Shown here: one piece after another, positions 5,528-11,580 of the stretch
Layout: every line of letters starts with the position of its first letter
Numbering within the stretch: position 1 is the first letter of the stretch
NCBI GenBank assembly: GCA_016934355.1
Contig: JAFGTA010000204.1
Location: 1-11,807, forward strand
From: Candidatus Bathyarchaeota archaeon
Lineage (GTDB): Archaea; Thermoproteota; Bathyarchaeia; TCS64
DNA length: 11,807 bases
Reading direction: 5' to 3'
Position numbers and translations under genes: made by a program
Notes under the pieces: model-generated
Database searches by the model: none
Told to the model about the DNA's origin: nothing
The model's input: only the letters and a program-made list of their open reading frames with translations

Positions 5528-7153
5528 CTAAAGGTGCTTGAACACCGGGTACACGACGCTGCAGCCGGGCGCCCCTCGGCTCTTCATGTATCCGTTGAAG
5601 CTGTTCCACCCAGCGAGGCCGTCACCTACCTCAGGCTCCAGGCAGTAGAAGGCGACGTTGGCGAGGGGCTGAGCCATGTCCACATGGAACGATCCCGCGG
5701 GGAACGTCTTCACGGCTCTACGCCAACCGCCTTCCAGCTCGGTCATCCTGTACATCCTGATCCACCCCTTCTCGACCTCCCGCAGCTCATCCACGATGAA
5801 CTCGTACCCCTCATACTCGGTGTCCCCTTCAAACCTGTTCACGTTCAGCCCGTGAGCCCTCAGCTTCTCCGCTACCTCGTCAAGCTCCCCCGGGAAGACG
5901 TAGCCGCGGGGGACAACCGAGTCCCTGGTGCCCACGGGCTTGGTGAGGTCCGTGACGCCTCTGACCAACGTGGGTTCGCCGTCGAGGTCGTGCCTCAGGA
6001 CGCTGGTCCCGGGGATATAGTTAGGCTCCTTCCTTGGGTAGGCGTACAGGTCGCACGGCTCGTCCTGCGCAGCGTACTTGCCCTGTACCCAGTTCCTTAG
6101 CTCGCCTGTGCCAGCCTTCTCGATGATGTTCGAGACCACCTCCGTGTCCGCGTCCATGCATACGCGCCGTATCTCCTCTCCGTGCTCCTCCACGTAGCCT
6201 AGGAGGGTTGCCGCGAAGGCGTAGCTGGCGTATATGCGTTTCTCGAAGCCCACGTGGCCTGGGGTCTCGGTGAGTACGCTCATCCTGTTCCTGAGCCCGA
6301 TGGCGTTGACTATGAACTTGGCCTCTACGCTGTAGCCGCCCGCGACGGGGTCCCATACCCTGGGAGGCCAGGTGTCCCAGTCGTAGTCGGCGTGGGTGTG
6401 GAACATGAGGCCGTACTCCATGCGAGCCTTGTCCCGTATTGCGGGGAGCATTGTGTACTGGGTGTAGCCCCTGGGTCCCGGGTGCCCTGTGGGGGTGTAG
6501 CTTGGGGCGTAGAGGATGCTGTATCCGTGCTGGACCCTGCCCATGCTGTGTAGGTCCAGAGTCACCAGTGGGTCCCACCTGTTGAGCACGTTGGCGTAGA
6601 GGCCCTGCATGTTGAGGCTCTCTATCTTGACGGCGTCTCTGTTTACGTCCATGTCTTTGGCGTTGTGCCTTATGGGCTGGATGTGGGGGGTGCCGCTGAA
6701 GGTGCTGCTGGGTTTGACTTCCCACGCGTCGTTCCCGTCTGGGTTGAAGTCCGGGGCCACTAGCACGATGAGCTTCTTAAGTAGAGGCGTGAGCCTCCCA
6801 AGGGCAAGTTCACGCATGACCATGAGCAGGGACTCCTTTCCCTCAGCCTCCGGCGGGTGGATGTTGCCCTGAAGGTAGACCACGGGCTTCCCTGACTTTC
6901 TGGCCTCGTCTGGAGTTGTTACCCTCGGGTCGCTGAACACCACCAGCGGAGCCACCCTCCTCAGGTCGCTGACGAAGAGGCGCTCCACGGGTATGTACTC
7001 GCAGCGCCACGCCAGCTTGGAGATGTACTCTAGCACCTCTAGGTGCGAGGCTGTACGCGTGTAATCCGTCTTCTCAGGGACAGTCCTGAGCTCCTCGGGC
7101 CAGTCGCCGCTCCAGCCATCTGGCACTGTGCTACTCCAGAATATCTCATCCAT
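5528..7153 (-). CDS. M14 family zinc carboxypeptidase-like protein
   Basis: The 541-residue protein has the M14 zinc-peptidase layout. VVYLQGNIHPPEAEGKESLL (91-110) holds the H99-x-x-E102 zinc pair. VAPDFNPDGND (132-142) and the DVNRD box (169-173; N171-R172 bind substrate carboxylate in the family) follow. VTLDLHSMG (197-205) supplies the third zinc ligand H202. SVLTETPGH (292-300) carries the catalytic glutamate E296. All key residues are present, so it should be active. The catalytic domain ends near 330; the remaining ~210 residues are a C-terminal extension common in this type of M14 protein. No signal peptide is seen, so the protein is probably intracellular and acts on peptides or acyl-amino acids. 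ATG 7153 has a GGTGAA motif a few bases upstream (7160-7165). It stands as a single gene, with an AT-rich spacer and inverted repeat downstream. Confidence 0.9.
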   Translation of the reverse strand: MDEIFWSSTVPDGWSGDWPEELRTVPEKTDYTRTASHLEVLEYISKLAWRCEYIPVERLFVSDLRRVAPLVVFSDPRVTTPDEARKSGKPVVYLQGNIHPPEAEGKESLLMVMRELALGRLTPLLKKLIVLVAPDFNPDGNDAWEVKPSSTFSGTPHIQPIRHNAKDMDVNRDAVKIESLNMQGLYANVLNRWDPLVTLDLHSMGRVQHGYSILYAPSYTPTGHPGPRGYTQYTMLPAIRDKARMEYGLMFHTHADYDWDTWPPRVWDPVAGGYSVEAKFIVNAIGLRNRMSVLTETPGHVGFEKRIYASYAFAATLLGYVEEHGEEIRRVCMDADTEVVSNIIEKAGTGELRNWVQGKYAAQDEPCDLYAYPRKEPNYIPGTSVLRHDLDGEPTLVRGVTDLTKPVGTRDSVVPRGYVFPGELDEVAEKLRAHGLNVNRFEGDTEYEGYEFIVDELREVEKGWIRMYRMTELEGGWRRAVKTFPAGSFHVDMAQPLANVAFYCLEPEVGDGLAGWNSFNGYMKSRGAPGCSVVYPVFKHL

Positions 7154-7192
7154 CCTGCGTTCACCGGGTTACCGGCTTGAGTGTATACCCAG

Positions 7193-7202
7193 CGTATTTA
7201 AT
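7193..7202 (-). promoter_or_regulatory. TATA-like box for the M14 gene
   Basis: The minus strand reads ATTAAATACG just after the stop of the upstream 94-residue gene and about 45 bases before the ATG at 7153. With the usual 25-27 base offset, transcription would start near 7170. That leaves a short leader containing GGTGAA (7160-7165). Confidence 0.4.
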
Positions 7203-7203
7203 A

Positions 7204-7488
7204 CTAAACAAGGAGCATGAGACGCCGCCCTTTCCTGACGACCTGTCGTACCTCGTATCCCCTGTTACTGAGGTTCAGCTTGATGAACTCCAGTCCCTCG
7301 TCGCCGACCTCCTCCGGCGTGTCGGCTTTGACGACGAACAAGGCGGCATCATGGTCGTATATGTCCACGCCTCTCCGCCTCGTGACGCCGACGTCGTACT
7401 CCCTGACGCCTATGTGGAGTAGCGCGCCTTCCATCAGCCTGTGGAGCTCGCGGCGTCTCTCCTCTATGAATGCGTTTACGGAGTCCAT
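7204..7488 (-). CDS. Uncharacterised 94-residue protein co-transcribed with the phosphoribosyltransferase
   Basis: I do not recognise this family. The protein is small, soluble and charged: an N-terminal helix (SVNAFIEERRRELHRLMEGALLH), then strand-like segments (YDVGVTRRRGVDIYDHDAALFVV), a helix (PEEVGDEGLEFIKLNLSNRG) and a final strand pair (YEVRQVVRKGRRLMLLV). This alpha/beta pattern could be a small dimeric domain. The ATG at 7488 lies only two bases after the TAG of the phosphoribosyltransferase, so the genes are translated from one message. No Shine-Dalgarno motif is obvious, which suggests translational coupling. A role connected with purine salvage or with control of its partner is possible, but the sequence alone does not show it. 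Confidence 0.78.
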   Translation of the reverse strand: MDSVNAFIEERRRELHRLMEGALLHIGVREYDVGVTRRRGVDIYDHDAALFVVKADTPEEVGDEGLEFIKLNLSNRGYEVRQVVRKGRRLMLLV

Positions 7489-7490
7489 CG

Positions 7491-8111
7491 CTACTTCTTT
7501 TCTGCCCTGCGCTTTATCTCCGCGAGGGCTTTCTCGATGTCGGCCTCGTGGACCTCGATTGTGAACCTCTCCTTCATGACTCTCTTGATCTCCTCAGGCG
7601 TACCCGCGTCGCTGCACGCCTTGGAGACCAGGTTCACCATGTCCTCGACGTAGTTCCACGGGAATATCACCCACCTCCACGAGATGACGTCCCCGCTGTA
7701 ATTAGGCGTGAACTTGCTGCCCTCTATGTGGCGGAGGGCAGCCGTCTTCACCTCCAGCGGGTTCTTCTCCCTAACGTACTCGACGGCGATATGCATGCTC
7801 TCGCCGGTGTCGGTGATGTCGTCAACGACGAGTACCTTCCTGCCGGTGAGGTCTACGTCGAATGGATACTTGATCTGGGCCTTACCGTCAGGCGTCGCTG
7901 TCACCCCCCAGTGCTCCACCTTGAGGCTGATGAGGTCCTTGACGCCGAGGTAGTCGCAAAGCACGCGGCTTAGCACCCACCCGCCCCTCGCGAGCCCGAC
8001 GACGAAGTCGGGCTGCCAGCCGGACGCTTTTATCTTCTCGGCGACCGCCTCGCTGAGGCGGCTGAAAAGCTGCCAGTCCATTACCTCGCACTCGAAGCTT
8101 TCCCCAGACAT
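7491..8111 (-). CDS. Type I phosphoribosyltransferase (probable purine salvage enzyme)
   Basis: The 206-residue protein has the PRTase fold: PDFVVGLARGGWVLSRVLCDYLG (34-56), with the pyrophosphate loop ARGG, then KVLVVDDITDTGESMHIA (92-109), the signature PRPP-binding loop with two adjacent aspartates, and WRWVIFPWNYVEDMV (145-159), the aromatic patch that stacks on the base in the xanthine/hypoxanthine-type enzymes (archaeal Gpt-like). It would convert a purine base plus PRPP to its nucleotide in the cytoplasm. Residues from ~165 form a charged helical tail (EEIKRVMKERFTIEVHEADIEKALAEIKRRAEKK). Start is ATG 8111; the minus-strand TCTTAAAC near 8134-8143 lies about 28 bases upstream, which fits a leaderless transcript. 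Guanine, hypoxanthine or xanthine specificity cannot be told from the motifs. The 94-residue gene follows within two bases. Confidence 0.88.
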   Translation of the reverse strand: MSGESFECEVMDWQLFSRLSEAVAEKIKASGWQPDFVVGLARGGWVLSRVLCDYLGVKDLISLKVEHWGVTATPDGKAQIKYPFDVDLTGRKVLVVDDITDTGESMHIAVEYVREKNPLEVKTAALRHIEGSKFTPNYSGDVISWRWVIFPWNYVEDMVNLVSKACSDAGTPEEIKRVMKERFTIEVHEADIEKALAEIKRRAEKK

Positions 8112-8133
8112 AGCGGGAAAAAATGGTGGGAAG

Positions 8134-8143
8134 TTGTTTAAGA
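8134..8143 (-). promoter_or_regulatory. TATA-like box for the phosphoribosyltransferase operon
   Basis: The minus strand reads GTCTTAAACA centred about 28 bases before the ATG at 8111, with no ribosome-binding motif between. This suits a leaderless operon. It lies between the stop of the broken binding-protein gene (8151) and the PRTase start. Confidence 0.4.
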
Positions 8144-8150
8144 CATTATG

Positions 8151-8480
8151 CTATCTCGGCCCAGGCCTCGTGACTTCTGCTTCGGCTAGTAGGTCGTCGT
8201 ACCAGTTTACCCTGATCTCAATGCCGTTGTACTGCCCCCATGACTGGAAGCTGTCCTCGGTGTATCCCCAGATGTCGAAGATGCCTGGCTTTCTGTCGCC
8301 GTTTTCGTCGAGGTCCACCCAGCCTGAGGACCCATAGAAGTTACGGGCCACTGGTAGGATGACGTCGTTGACCGGCTCGGCGGCTGTGCTCCCTGTCTCC
8401 AGTATGCTAAGGGCTACCACCCACGCTGCGTCGTAGTCGGCTGCGGTGTAGAGCTCGCCTGAGTGGACGTGAGGCCCCAG
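8151..8480 (-). pseudogene. C-terminal lobe frame of the substrate-binding protein
   Basis: Starting at about 8474 the third frame gives PHVHSGELYTAADYDAAWVV, then ALSILETGSTAAEPVND, GSSGWVDLDENGDRKPG, FDIWGY and an ending WYDDLLAEAEVTRPGPR with TAG at 8151-8153. These are normal closing elements of a branched-chain amino-acid-type binding protein. No ribosome-binding site precedes it, so it is a severed 3' end and not a separate gene. Restoring one G in the run at 8475-8478 would read Y-W-G-P-H-V-H-S-G without interruption. Confidence 0.65.
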
Positions 8481-9334
8481 TACCTGTCCACGAGGCTCTC
8501 CCACTTCCAGGACTTCGCCGGCGTCATGAGCGAGCTGAATCCCCTCAGCTGCGTCTGCGCGCCCCCCGCGTCGTCAAGCATCCTCTGGTTCCTGCCGCTG
8601 GACTCGGTTCCCATCCAGATGACCTTCCGCGTGTTCGGGTAGTCAGGCGTCTGGGTAACGATGACGACCAGCTCGTCGAACGCCATGGTCTGCACGGCCA
8701 CACGATCAGCGCCGTACTGCGCGATGGCGGCGCCGAGCTTGTCGTCCATCGTCTGTAGGTAGCTGCTGAACTCCGTGACCTCAGCCGCGTACCTCACCTT
8801 CTCGATGATGGGTATGCCTCTGCCAATGAGCTCATTCTCGAGGATGTTGTAGATTCCGTCCGCCCAGCTGTCCCCCCTCTGCAGAATAAGCACCGCCTCG
8901 ATGCCCCAGCTCTCGAGCATCTCCCCGATGGCGGGCGCCTGCACGAAGTCGGTTGGGCATGTCCTGTATAGCCTGTCGTCCGCTATGGCGAGCAGCGGGG
9001 AAGTGCTGCTCGAGCTCATCATAAGCATGTCGTTGTCGTTGACGTAGCCCAGCGAGGCCTGCGCCATGCTGGACCAAGGTCCTCCCTGAAAGATGTTGAC
9101 GTCCATGGACTTGAAGCCCTGCGCCTTCTCGAGGTGTACCGCGGCCTGGCTGTCAGCCGTGTCAACGAGCCACTCGAACTGCGTACCGTACCCAAGCTTA
9201 GCGGCGTACTCGTTGATGTCCGCCTGTATTATCTCCTCGACGAGCGGCACCGTGGTCTCGAGCGCCGATGTGGTCGATGAGATGTAGCCTATCCTCACGG
9301 TCTTGCCGTCAAGTGGATGCTTCTCCACAGTCAT
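8414..9334 (-). CDS. Ligand-binding core frame of the substrate-binding protein
   Basis: From ATG 9334 the frame reads MTVEKHPLDGKTVRIGYISS and stays collinear with type I binding-protein cores for about 286 residues, as far as ESLVDRYWG near 8478. After that it reads TSTQASSTPQPTTTQRGW, which does not fit the family and comes from the shifted frame. The protein would lack the end of its second lobe. Whether ATG 9334 is used depends on coupling to the anchor ORF through the ATGA overlap. Confidence 0.65.
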   Translation of the reverse strand: MTVEKHPLDGKTVRIGYISSTTSALETTVPLVEEIIQADINEYAAKLGYGTQFEWLVDTADSQAAVHLEKAQGFKSMDVNIFQGGPWSSMAQASLGYVNDNDMLMMSSSSTSPLLAIADDRLYRTCPTDFVQAPAIGEMLESWGIEAVLILQRGDSWADGIYNILENELIGRGIPIIEKVRYAAEVTEFSSYLQTMDDKLGAAIAQYGADRVAVQTMAFDELVVIVTQTPDYPNTRKVIWMGTESSGRNQRMLDDAGGAQTQLRGFSSLMTPAKSWKWESLVDRYWGLTSTQASSTPQPTTTQRGW

Positions 9335-9468
9335 GTCTGTACCGGTGTCTCTCCGTCGCCTTCTCCTGTTGGTGCGAAGTACCCTGATCCGTAGTACCCT
9401 ACGCCGCCCCCTATGATGAGGCCGACTACAAGCACAACCGCGATTAGGGTAGATTTGTTTCCTTCCAC
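9331..9468 (-). CDS. Detached N-terminal signal anchor of the substrate-binding protein
   Basis: From GTG 9468, 45 codons read MEGNKSTLIAVVLVVGLIIG and continue with GGGVGYYGSGYFAPTGEGDG and ETPVQT-type residues before TGA at 9331-9333. This is a charged start, a hydrophobic span (residues 8-24) and a Gly/acidic linker, typical of archaeal binding proteins tethered to the membrane. AGGTG lies about seven bases upstream of the GTG and marks this as the real translation start. The TGA overlaps an ATG in the core frame (ATGA at 9331-9334). The core frame read upstream of that point is an Arg-rich nonsense stretch, which confirms the frame switch. Confidence 0.65.
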   Translation of the reverse strand: MEGNKSTLIAVVLVVGLIIGGGVGYYGSGYFAPTGEGDGETPVQT

Positions 9469-9478
9469 TGAAAAACAC

Positions 9479-9585
9479 CTATCAGTAATTATAGTATATA
9501 TTGTATTTATTACTAACTAGCCTCCGCGTTGCAGGGACATAAATTATTTAATAAATTAGGTAAAAAGAACCGTTCCCAGACCACC
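9479..9585. other. AT-rich promoter/terminator spacer
   Basis: The 107 bases between DUF6282 and the binding protein (both minus strand) are strongly A/T-rich. The minus strand has AATAAATACAATATATAC near 9496-9513, about 30-45 bases before the GTG at 9468, a likely TATA box region for the binding-protein gene. TTATTTAATAAATT at 9544-9557 may act in ending the DUF6282 transcript. No gene was seen. Confidence 0.45.
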
Positions 9586-10605
9586 TTATTGTGGTTTTAA
9601 GTCAAGCAGCTTCTCCGGGTTCGTCTTCACCATGTTAGTGATGTCACGGGACGGAACCCCTAGGTCCATCAGGCAGGCTATGAACTCCCTCAGCCCCTCG
9701 ACTGGCGTCGGGAGGGTATAGACGCCGAAGTCCGTGCATATTATGCAGTGCTCGGAGCCGAGTGCCTCTATTTGCTCCGCGACCTTCTTGACGCCCCCTG
9801 ACTCCTCGCCGCTCATCCCCTCGTCTATGGACGCGTACTCTCGTTCCACGTAGTAGTGGGTCTTGGGGATGGTGGTGGTGTGGGTGTACGCCGCCAGCGT
9901 GTACTCGATGTACGCGCCCTTCCCCGCCATGTACCGTAGCTGGTCGAGGGACGCCTCCTTCACCACAGCGCTGGACACGACCACCCTCTCCACCCCGTAG
10001 TCGCGTGAGAGGTCCACGAGGCGCACAGCCTCAGGCACCGAGACATGCCCAGTCACCATGTAGACGTGTGGGTTGGAGGCGATGAGGCGCAGTATCTCGT
10101 CTAGGTCTCTCCCCGGTTCGCCCTCGGGAATCCTGATACAGGTTTCAAGCTCCCTGCGGAACTCCGGGTATAGCTCGCTGAGGGGCTTGAACGCGCCGTC
10201 TACAAGCCTGCCCTCCCGCGAGGCCTGGTAGTAGGTGCAGTGGGCGCCGAAGCTGACGTACTTGGCCCCGTCGCCGTAGCTGAGCGCGGTCTTCACGGCG
10301 CGCGGGTTCATGCCTCCGTAGACCGTGTTCAGGATTATGCCGCCGTAGGTCTTGAAGTCTGGGACCGCCCTGTTCACCAGCCACGCGGTGCCGTTGCTCA
10401 TCTCGAACACGTCCATGAAGACGATGGCCCTCATCCCCGCGTCGCGTGCCTGGGTGGCGGCCTGGAACGGGTCCACCCTCCTGGGGCTGCTGAATATGTG
10501 GGGCCCCGCGTGGACGTGGATGTCTATGGCTCCCTTCAGCAGCTCCTCCGTTTTCTCGAGGTTTCTGCCCTCTGGAAGGACTCTTTCGGACAACTTGATC
10601 ACCAT
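9586..10605 (-). CDS. DUF6282-type metal-dependent hydrolase (amidohydrolase-like)
   Basis: With the start at ATG 10605 the protein has 339 residues. KGAIDIHVHAGPH (24-36) contains the D28-x-H30-x-H32 metal-binding motif of amidohydrolase/PHP-like TIM barrels. Further ligands are probably in SFGAHCTYY (118-126), VTGHVSVPEAV (184-194, H187) and CIICTDFGVYTLPTP (287-301, D292). It closes with NMVKTNPEKLLDLKPQ, like the C-terminal helix of many amidohydrolases. The overall pattern is that of DUF6282, whose substrate is unknown to me. I chose ATG 10605 because the only good TATA box (10647-10656) lies about 45 bases upstream; in-frame ATG 10644 and TTG 10662 lie too close to or before that box, and the extra residues are not conserved-looking. 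It is divergent from the zinc-ribbon gene. Metal-dependent hydrolase is likely; the reaction is unknown. Confidence 0.85.
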   Translation of the reverse strand: MVIKLSERVLPEGRNLEKTEELLKGAIDIHVHAGPHIFSSPRRVDPFQAATQARDAGMRAIVFMDVFEMSNGTAWLVNRAVPDFKTYGGIILNTVYGGMNPRAVKTALSYGDGAKYVSFGAHCTYYQASREGRLVDGAFKPLSELYPEFRRELETCIRIPEGEPGRDLDEILRLIASNPHVYMVTGHVSVPEAVRLVDLSRDYGVERVVVSSAVVKEASLDQLRYMAGKGAYIEYTLAAYTHTTTIPKTHYYVEREYASIDEGMSGEESGGVKKVAEQIEALGSEHCIICTDFGVYTLPTPVEGLREFIACLMDLGVPSRDITNMVKTNPEKLLDLKPQ

Positions 10606-10646
10606 GAATGGTTCCGGGGGGGCTTTATCTTGATGCCTAGCCATGC

Positions 10647-10656
10647 TTAAAAAGGG
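10647..10656. promoter_or_regulatory. Shared TATA-like box between divergent genes
   Basis: TTAAAAAGGG on the plus strand and CCCTTTTTAA on the minus strand form one A/T box in a GC-rich spacer. It is placed to drive the zinc-ribbon gene (start 10688, TSS expected near 10678) and DUF6282 (start 10605, TSS expected near 10625). A bidirectional promoter is inferred. Confidence 0.4.
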
Positions 10657-10677
10657 CGCCAATACCTAGAATCATTG

Positions 10678-10687
10678 GGTACGTACC
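10678..10687. repeat. 10-bp palindrome touching the zinc-ribbon start codon
   Basis: GGTACGTACC is a perfect palindrome ending at the base before ATG 10688, at the expected transcription start. It could be an operator. Confidence 0.3.
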
Positions 10688-11491
10688 ATGCGTTACTGCT
10701 CGAAATGCGGGAAGGAGAACAGGGACGAGGCCGAGTTCTGCAAGCACTGCGGCGAGAAGCTCGCGCAGGGTGTCACATACACAAAGCCCAAGGGCTCTGG
10801 CTGGGACCTCGCCAAGGTGCTACTAACGGTTATAGGCGCAGTCATGATATTCACGGCCCTCGGCCTGGTCGTGGGCGGGGGCTCGCTGAGGGCCGTCCAG
10901 AGCAACCTTATGGACGACGACGGCTTCATGATGAGCGGTGTCGAGACTCTGAGCACCGACAGCTACGCCCTGGTTTTCGAGGACATCGACATCGAGATGG
11001 ACGAGGACGCCCGCCGCTTCTCGCGGATGTTCGAGGGGCTTGTGACGTTTAAGCTGGACGCCGAGAGCAACAACGGTAAACCCGTGTTCGTTGGAGTAGC
11101 TGAGTACAGCAGCGTCGCCGGGTACCTCGACGACGTCTCATACGACAGGTTCGTCACCCTGGACTGGGAATACGACCCCTGGACAAGCGACTTCCCGGAG
11201 TACGTGTACAGCCACCACAGCGGCGAAGCTCCCGCCGGCCCCCCTACGATGCACAGCTTCTGGGTGGCGCACGCCATGGGGGCCGCCGAGGTCCTCACGT
11301 GGGAGCTGACGCCGGGGAGGTACTGGCTTGTGGTGATGAACGAGGACGCTTCGAGCGGCGTGGACGTCGACTTTCAGATGGGGGCAAAGGTGCCTATACT
11401 GAAGGACCTGGGCAACATACTGCTCACCACGGGCGTGGTGATAGGTCTCATCGGCGCCGCTTTGATCTACTACGGCGTCGTAAAGCGGTAG
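10688..11491 (+). CDS. Zinc-ribbon protein with two membrane segments and an extracytoplasmic domain
   Basis: The 267-residue protein opens with a zinc ribbon, CSKCGKENRDEAEFCKHCG: C4-x2-C7 and C18-x2-C21. A membrane helix follows at about 42-65 (AKVLLTVIGAVMIFTALGLV), and another at about 240-263 (LGNILLTTGVVIGLIGAALI) just before the C-terminal VVKR. Between them lie about 175 residues rich in acidic and aromatic residues (for example TLDWEYDPWTSDFPEYVYSH and ELTPGRYWLVVMNED), probably a beta-rich domain outside the cell, with the ribbon inside. I do not recognise that domain; GRYWLVVMNED resembles the strands of carbohydrate- or lipid-contact beta-sandwiches only in a general way. ATG 10688 is supported by the zinc ribbon starting at once. 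It precedes aIF2 beta on the same strand, with an 89-base gap. Function is unknown. Confidence 0.85.
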   Translation: MRYCSKCGKENRDEAEFCKHCGEKLAQGVTYTKPKGSGWDLAKVLLTVIGAVMIFTALGLVVGGGSLRAVQSNLMDDDGFMMSGVETLSTDSYALVFEDIDIEMDEDARRFSRMFEGLVTFKLDAESNNGKPVFVGVAEYSSVAGYLDDVSYDRFVTLDWEYDPWTSDFPEYVYSHHSGEAPAGPPTMHSFWVAHAMGAAEVLTWELTPGRYWLVVMNEDASSGVDVDFQMGAKVPILKDLGNILLTTGVVIGLIGAALIYYGVVKR

Positions 11492-11500
11492 CCCCCATAC

Positions 11501-11506
11501 ATTTTT
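11501..11506 (+). terminator. T-run after the zinc-ribbon gene
   Basis: ATTTTT lies 10 bases after the stop of the zinc-ribbon gene. Archaeal RNA polymerase can stop at short T-runs without a hairpin, so this is a plausible but weak terminator. Confidence 0.3.
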
Positions 11507-11568
11507 GTGGTACCTCGCGTATCCTAGACAACCAAGGCGATGCGTCTATAACCTACGCCTCCCCAATC

Positions 11569-11575
11569 AAGGTGA
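11569..11575 (+). promoter_or_regulatory. Ribosome binding site of aIF2 beta
   Basis: AAGGTGA lies five bases before ATG 11581 and fixes that start. TCTATAAC at 11545-11552 is a possible TATA box but would leave little leader. Confidence 0.5.
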
Positions 11576-11580
11576 AAGAG

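Larger units (their letters stand above)
8151..9468 (-). pseudogene. Branched-chain amino-acid-type ABC transporter substrate-binding protein, broken by two frameshifts
   Basis: Three adjacent minus-strand reading frames join into one ordinary binding protein of about 440 residues. They are a membrane anchor (9331-9468), a ligand-binding core (about 8475-9334) and the C-terminal lobe (8151 to about 8474). The core begins EKHPLDGKTVRIGYISSTTS and runs through QGGPWSSMAQASLGY, SSSSTSPLLAI and QRGDSWADGIYNILE, as in LivJ/LivK-like (type I periplasmic-binding fold) proteins. The C-terminal lobe has HSGELYTAADYDAAWVVALS. Each junction is explained by loss of one base, near 9333 and in the G run at 8475-8478 (minus strand). 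No permease or ATPase gene lies in the window. Either the gene is decaying or the sequence carries two indel errors; the protein sequence itself still looks constrained. Confidence 0.75.

Noticed and set aside
5522..6100. Long plus-strand open frame opposite the M14 gene (192 codons)
   Set aside because: It lies wholly antisense to a gene with all catalytic motifs intact. Its composition (many Val, Pro, Arg, His) is typical of the complement of GC-rich codons, and no family is recognisable.
6021..6725. Minus-strand open frame of 234 codons within the M14 gene
   Set aside because: It is an out-of-frame reading of the same strand, with an extreme Arg/Gln/His bias and no motif; the M14 frame is clearly the coding one.
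7888..8091. Arg-rich minus-strand frame within the phosphoribosyltransferase
   Set aside because: It is a shifted reading of the PRTase codons and lacks a start signal or motif.
9335..9478. Extension of the binding-protein core frame upstream to a GTG at 9478
   Set aside because: This extension reads as an Arg-rich, nonsense-like stretch, and the GTG sits inside the ribosome-binding region of the anchor frame. The other frame gives a proper membrane anchor over the same bases.
9544..9557. AT-rich near-palindrome in the spacer before DUF6282's stop
   Set aside because: The match is imperfect and made only of A and T; such patterns are expected by chance in an AT-rich spacer.
9581..9594. CCAC...GTGG short inverted repeat at the DUF6282 stop codon
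   Set aside because: The stem is only four base pairs and overlaps the final codons; too weak to call a terminator.
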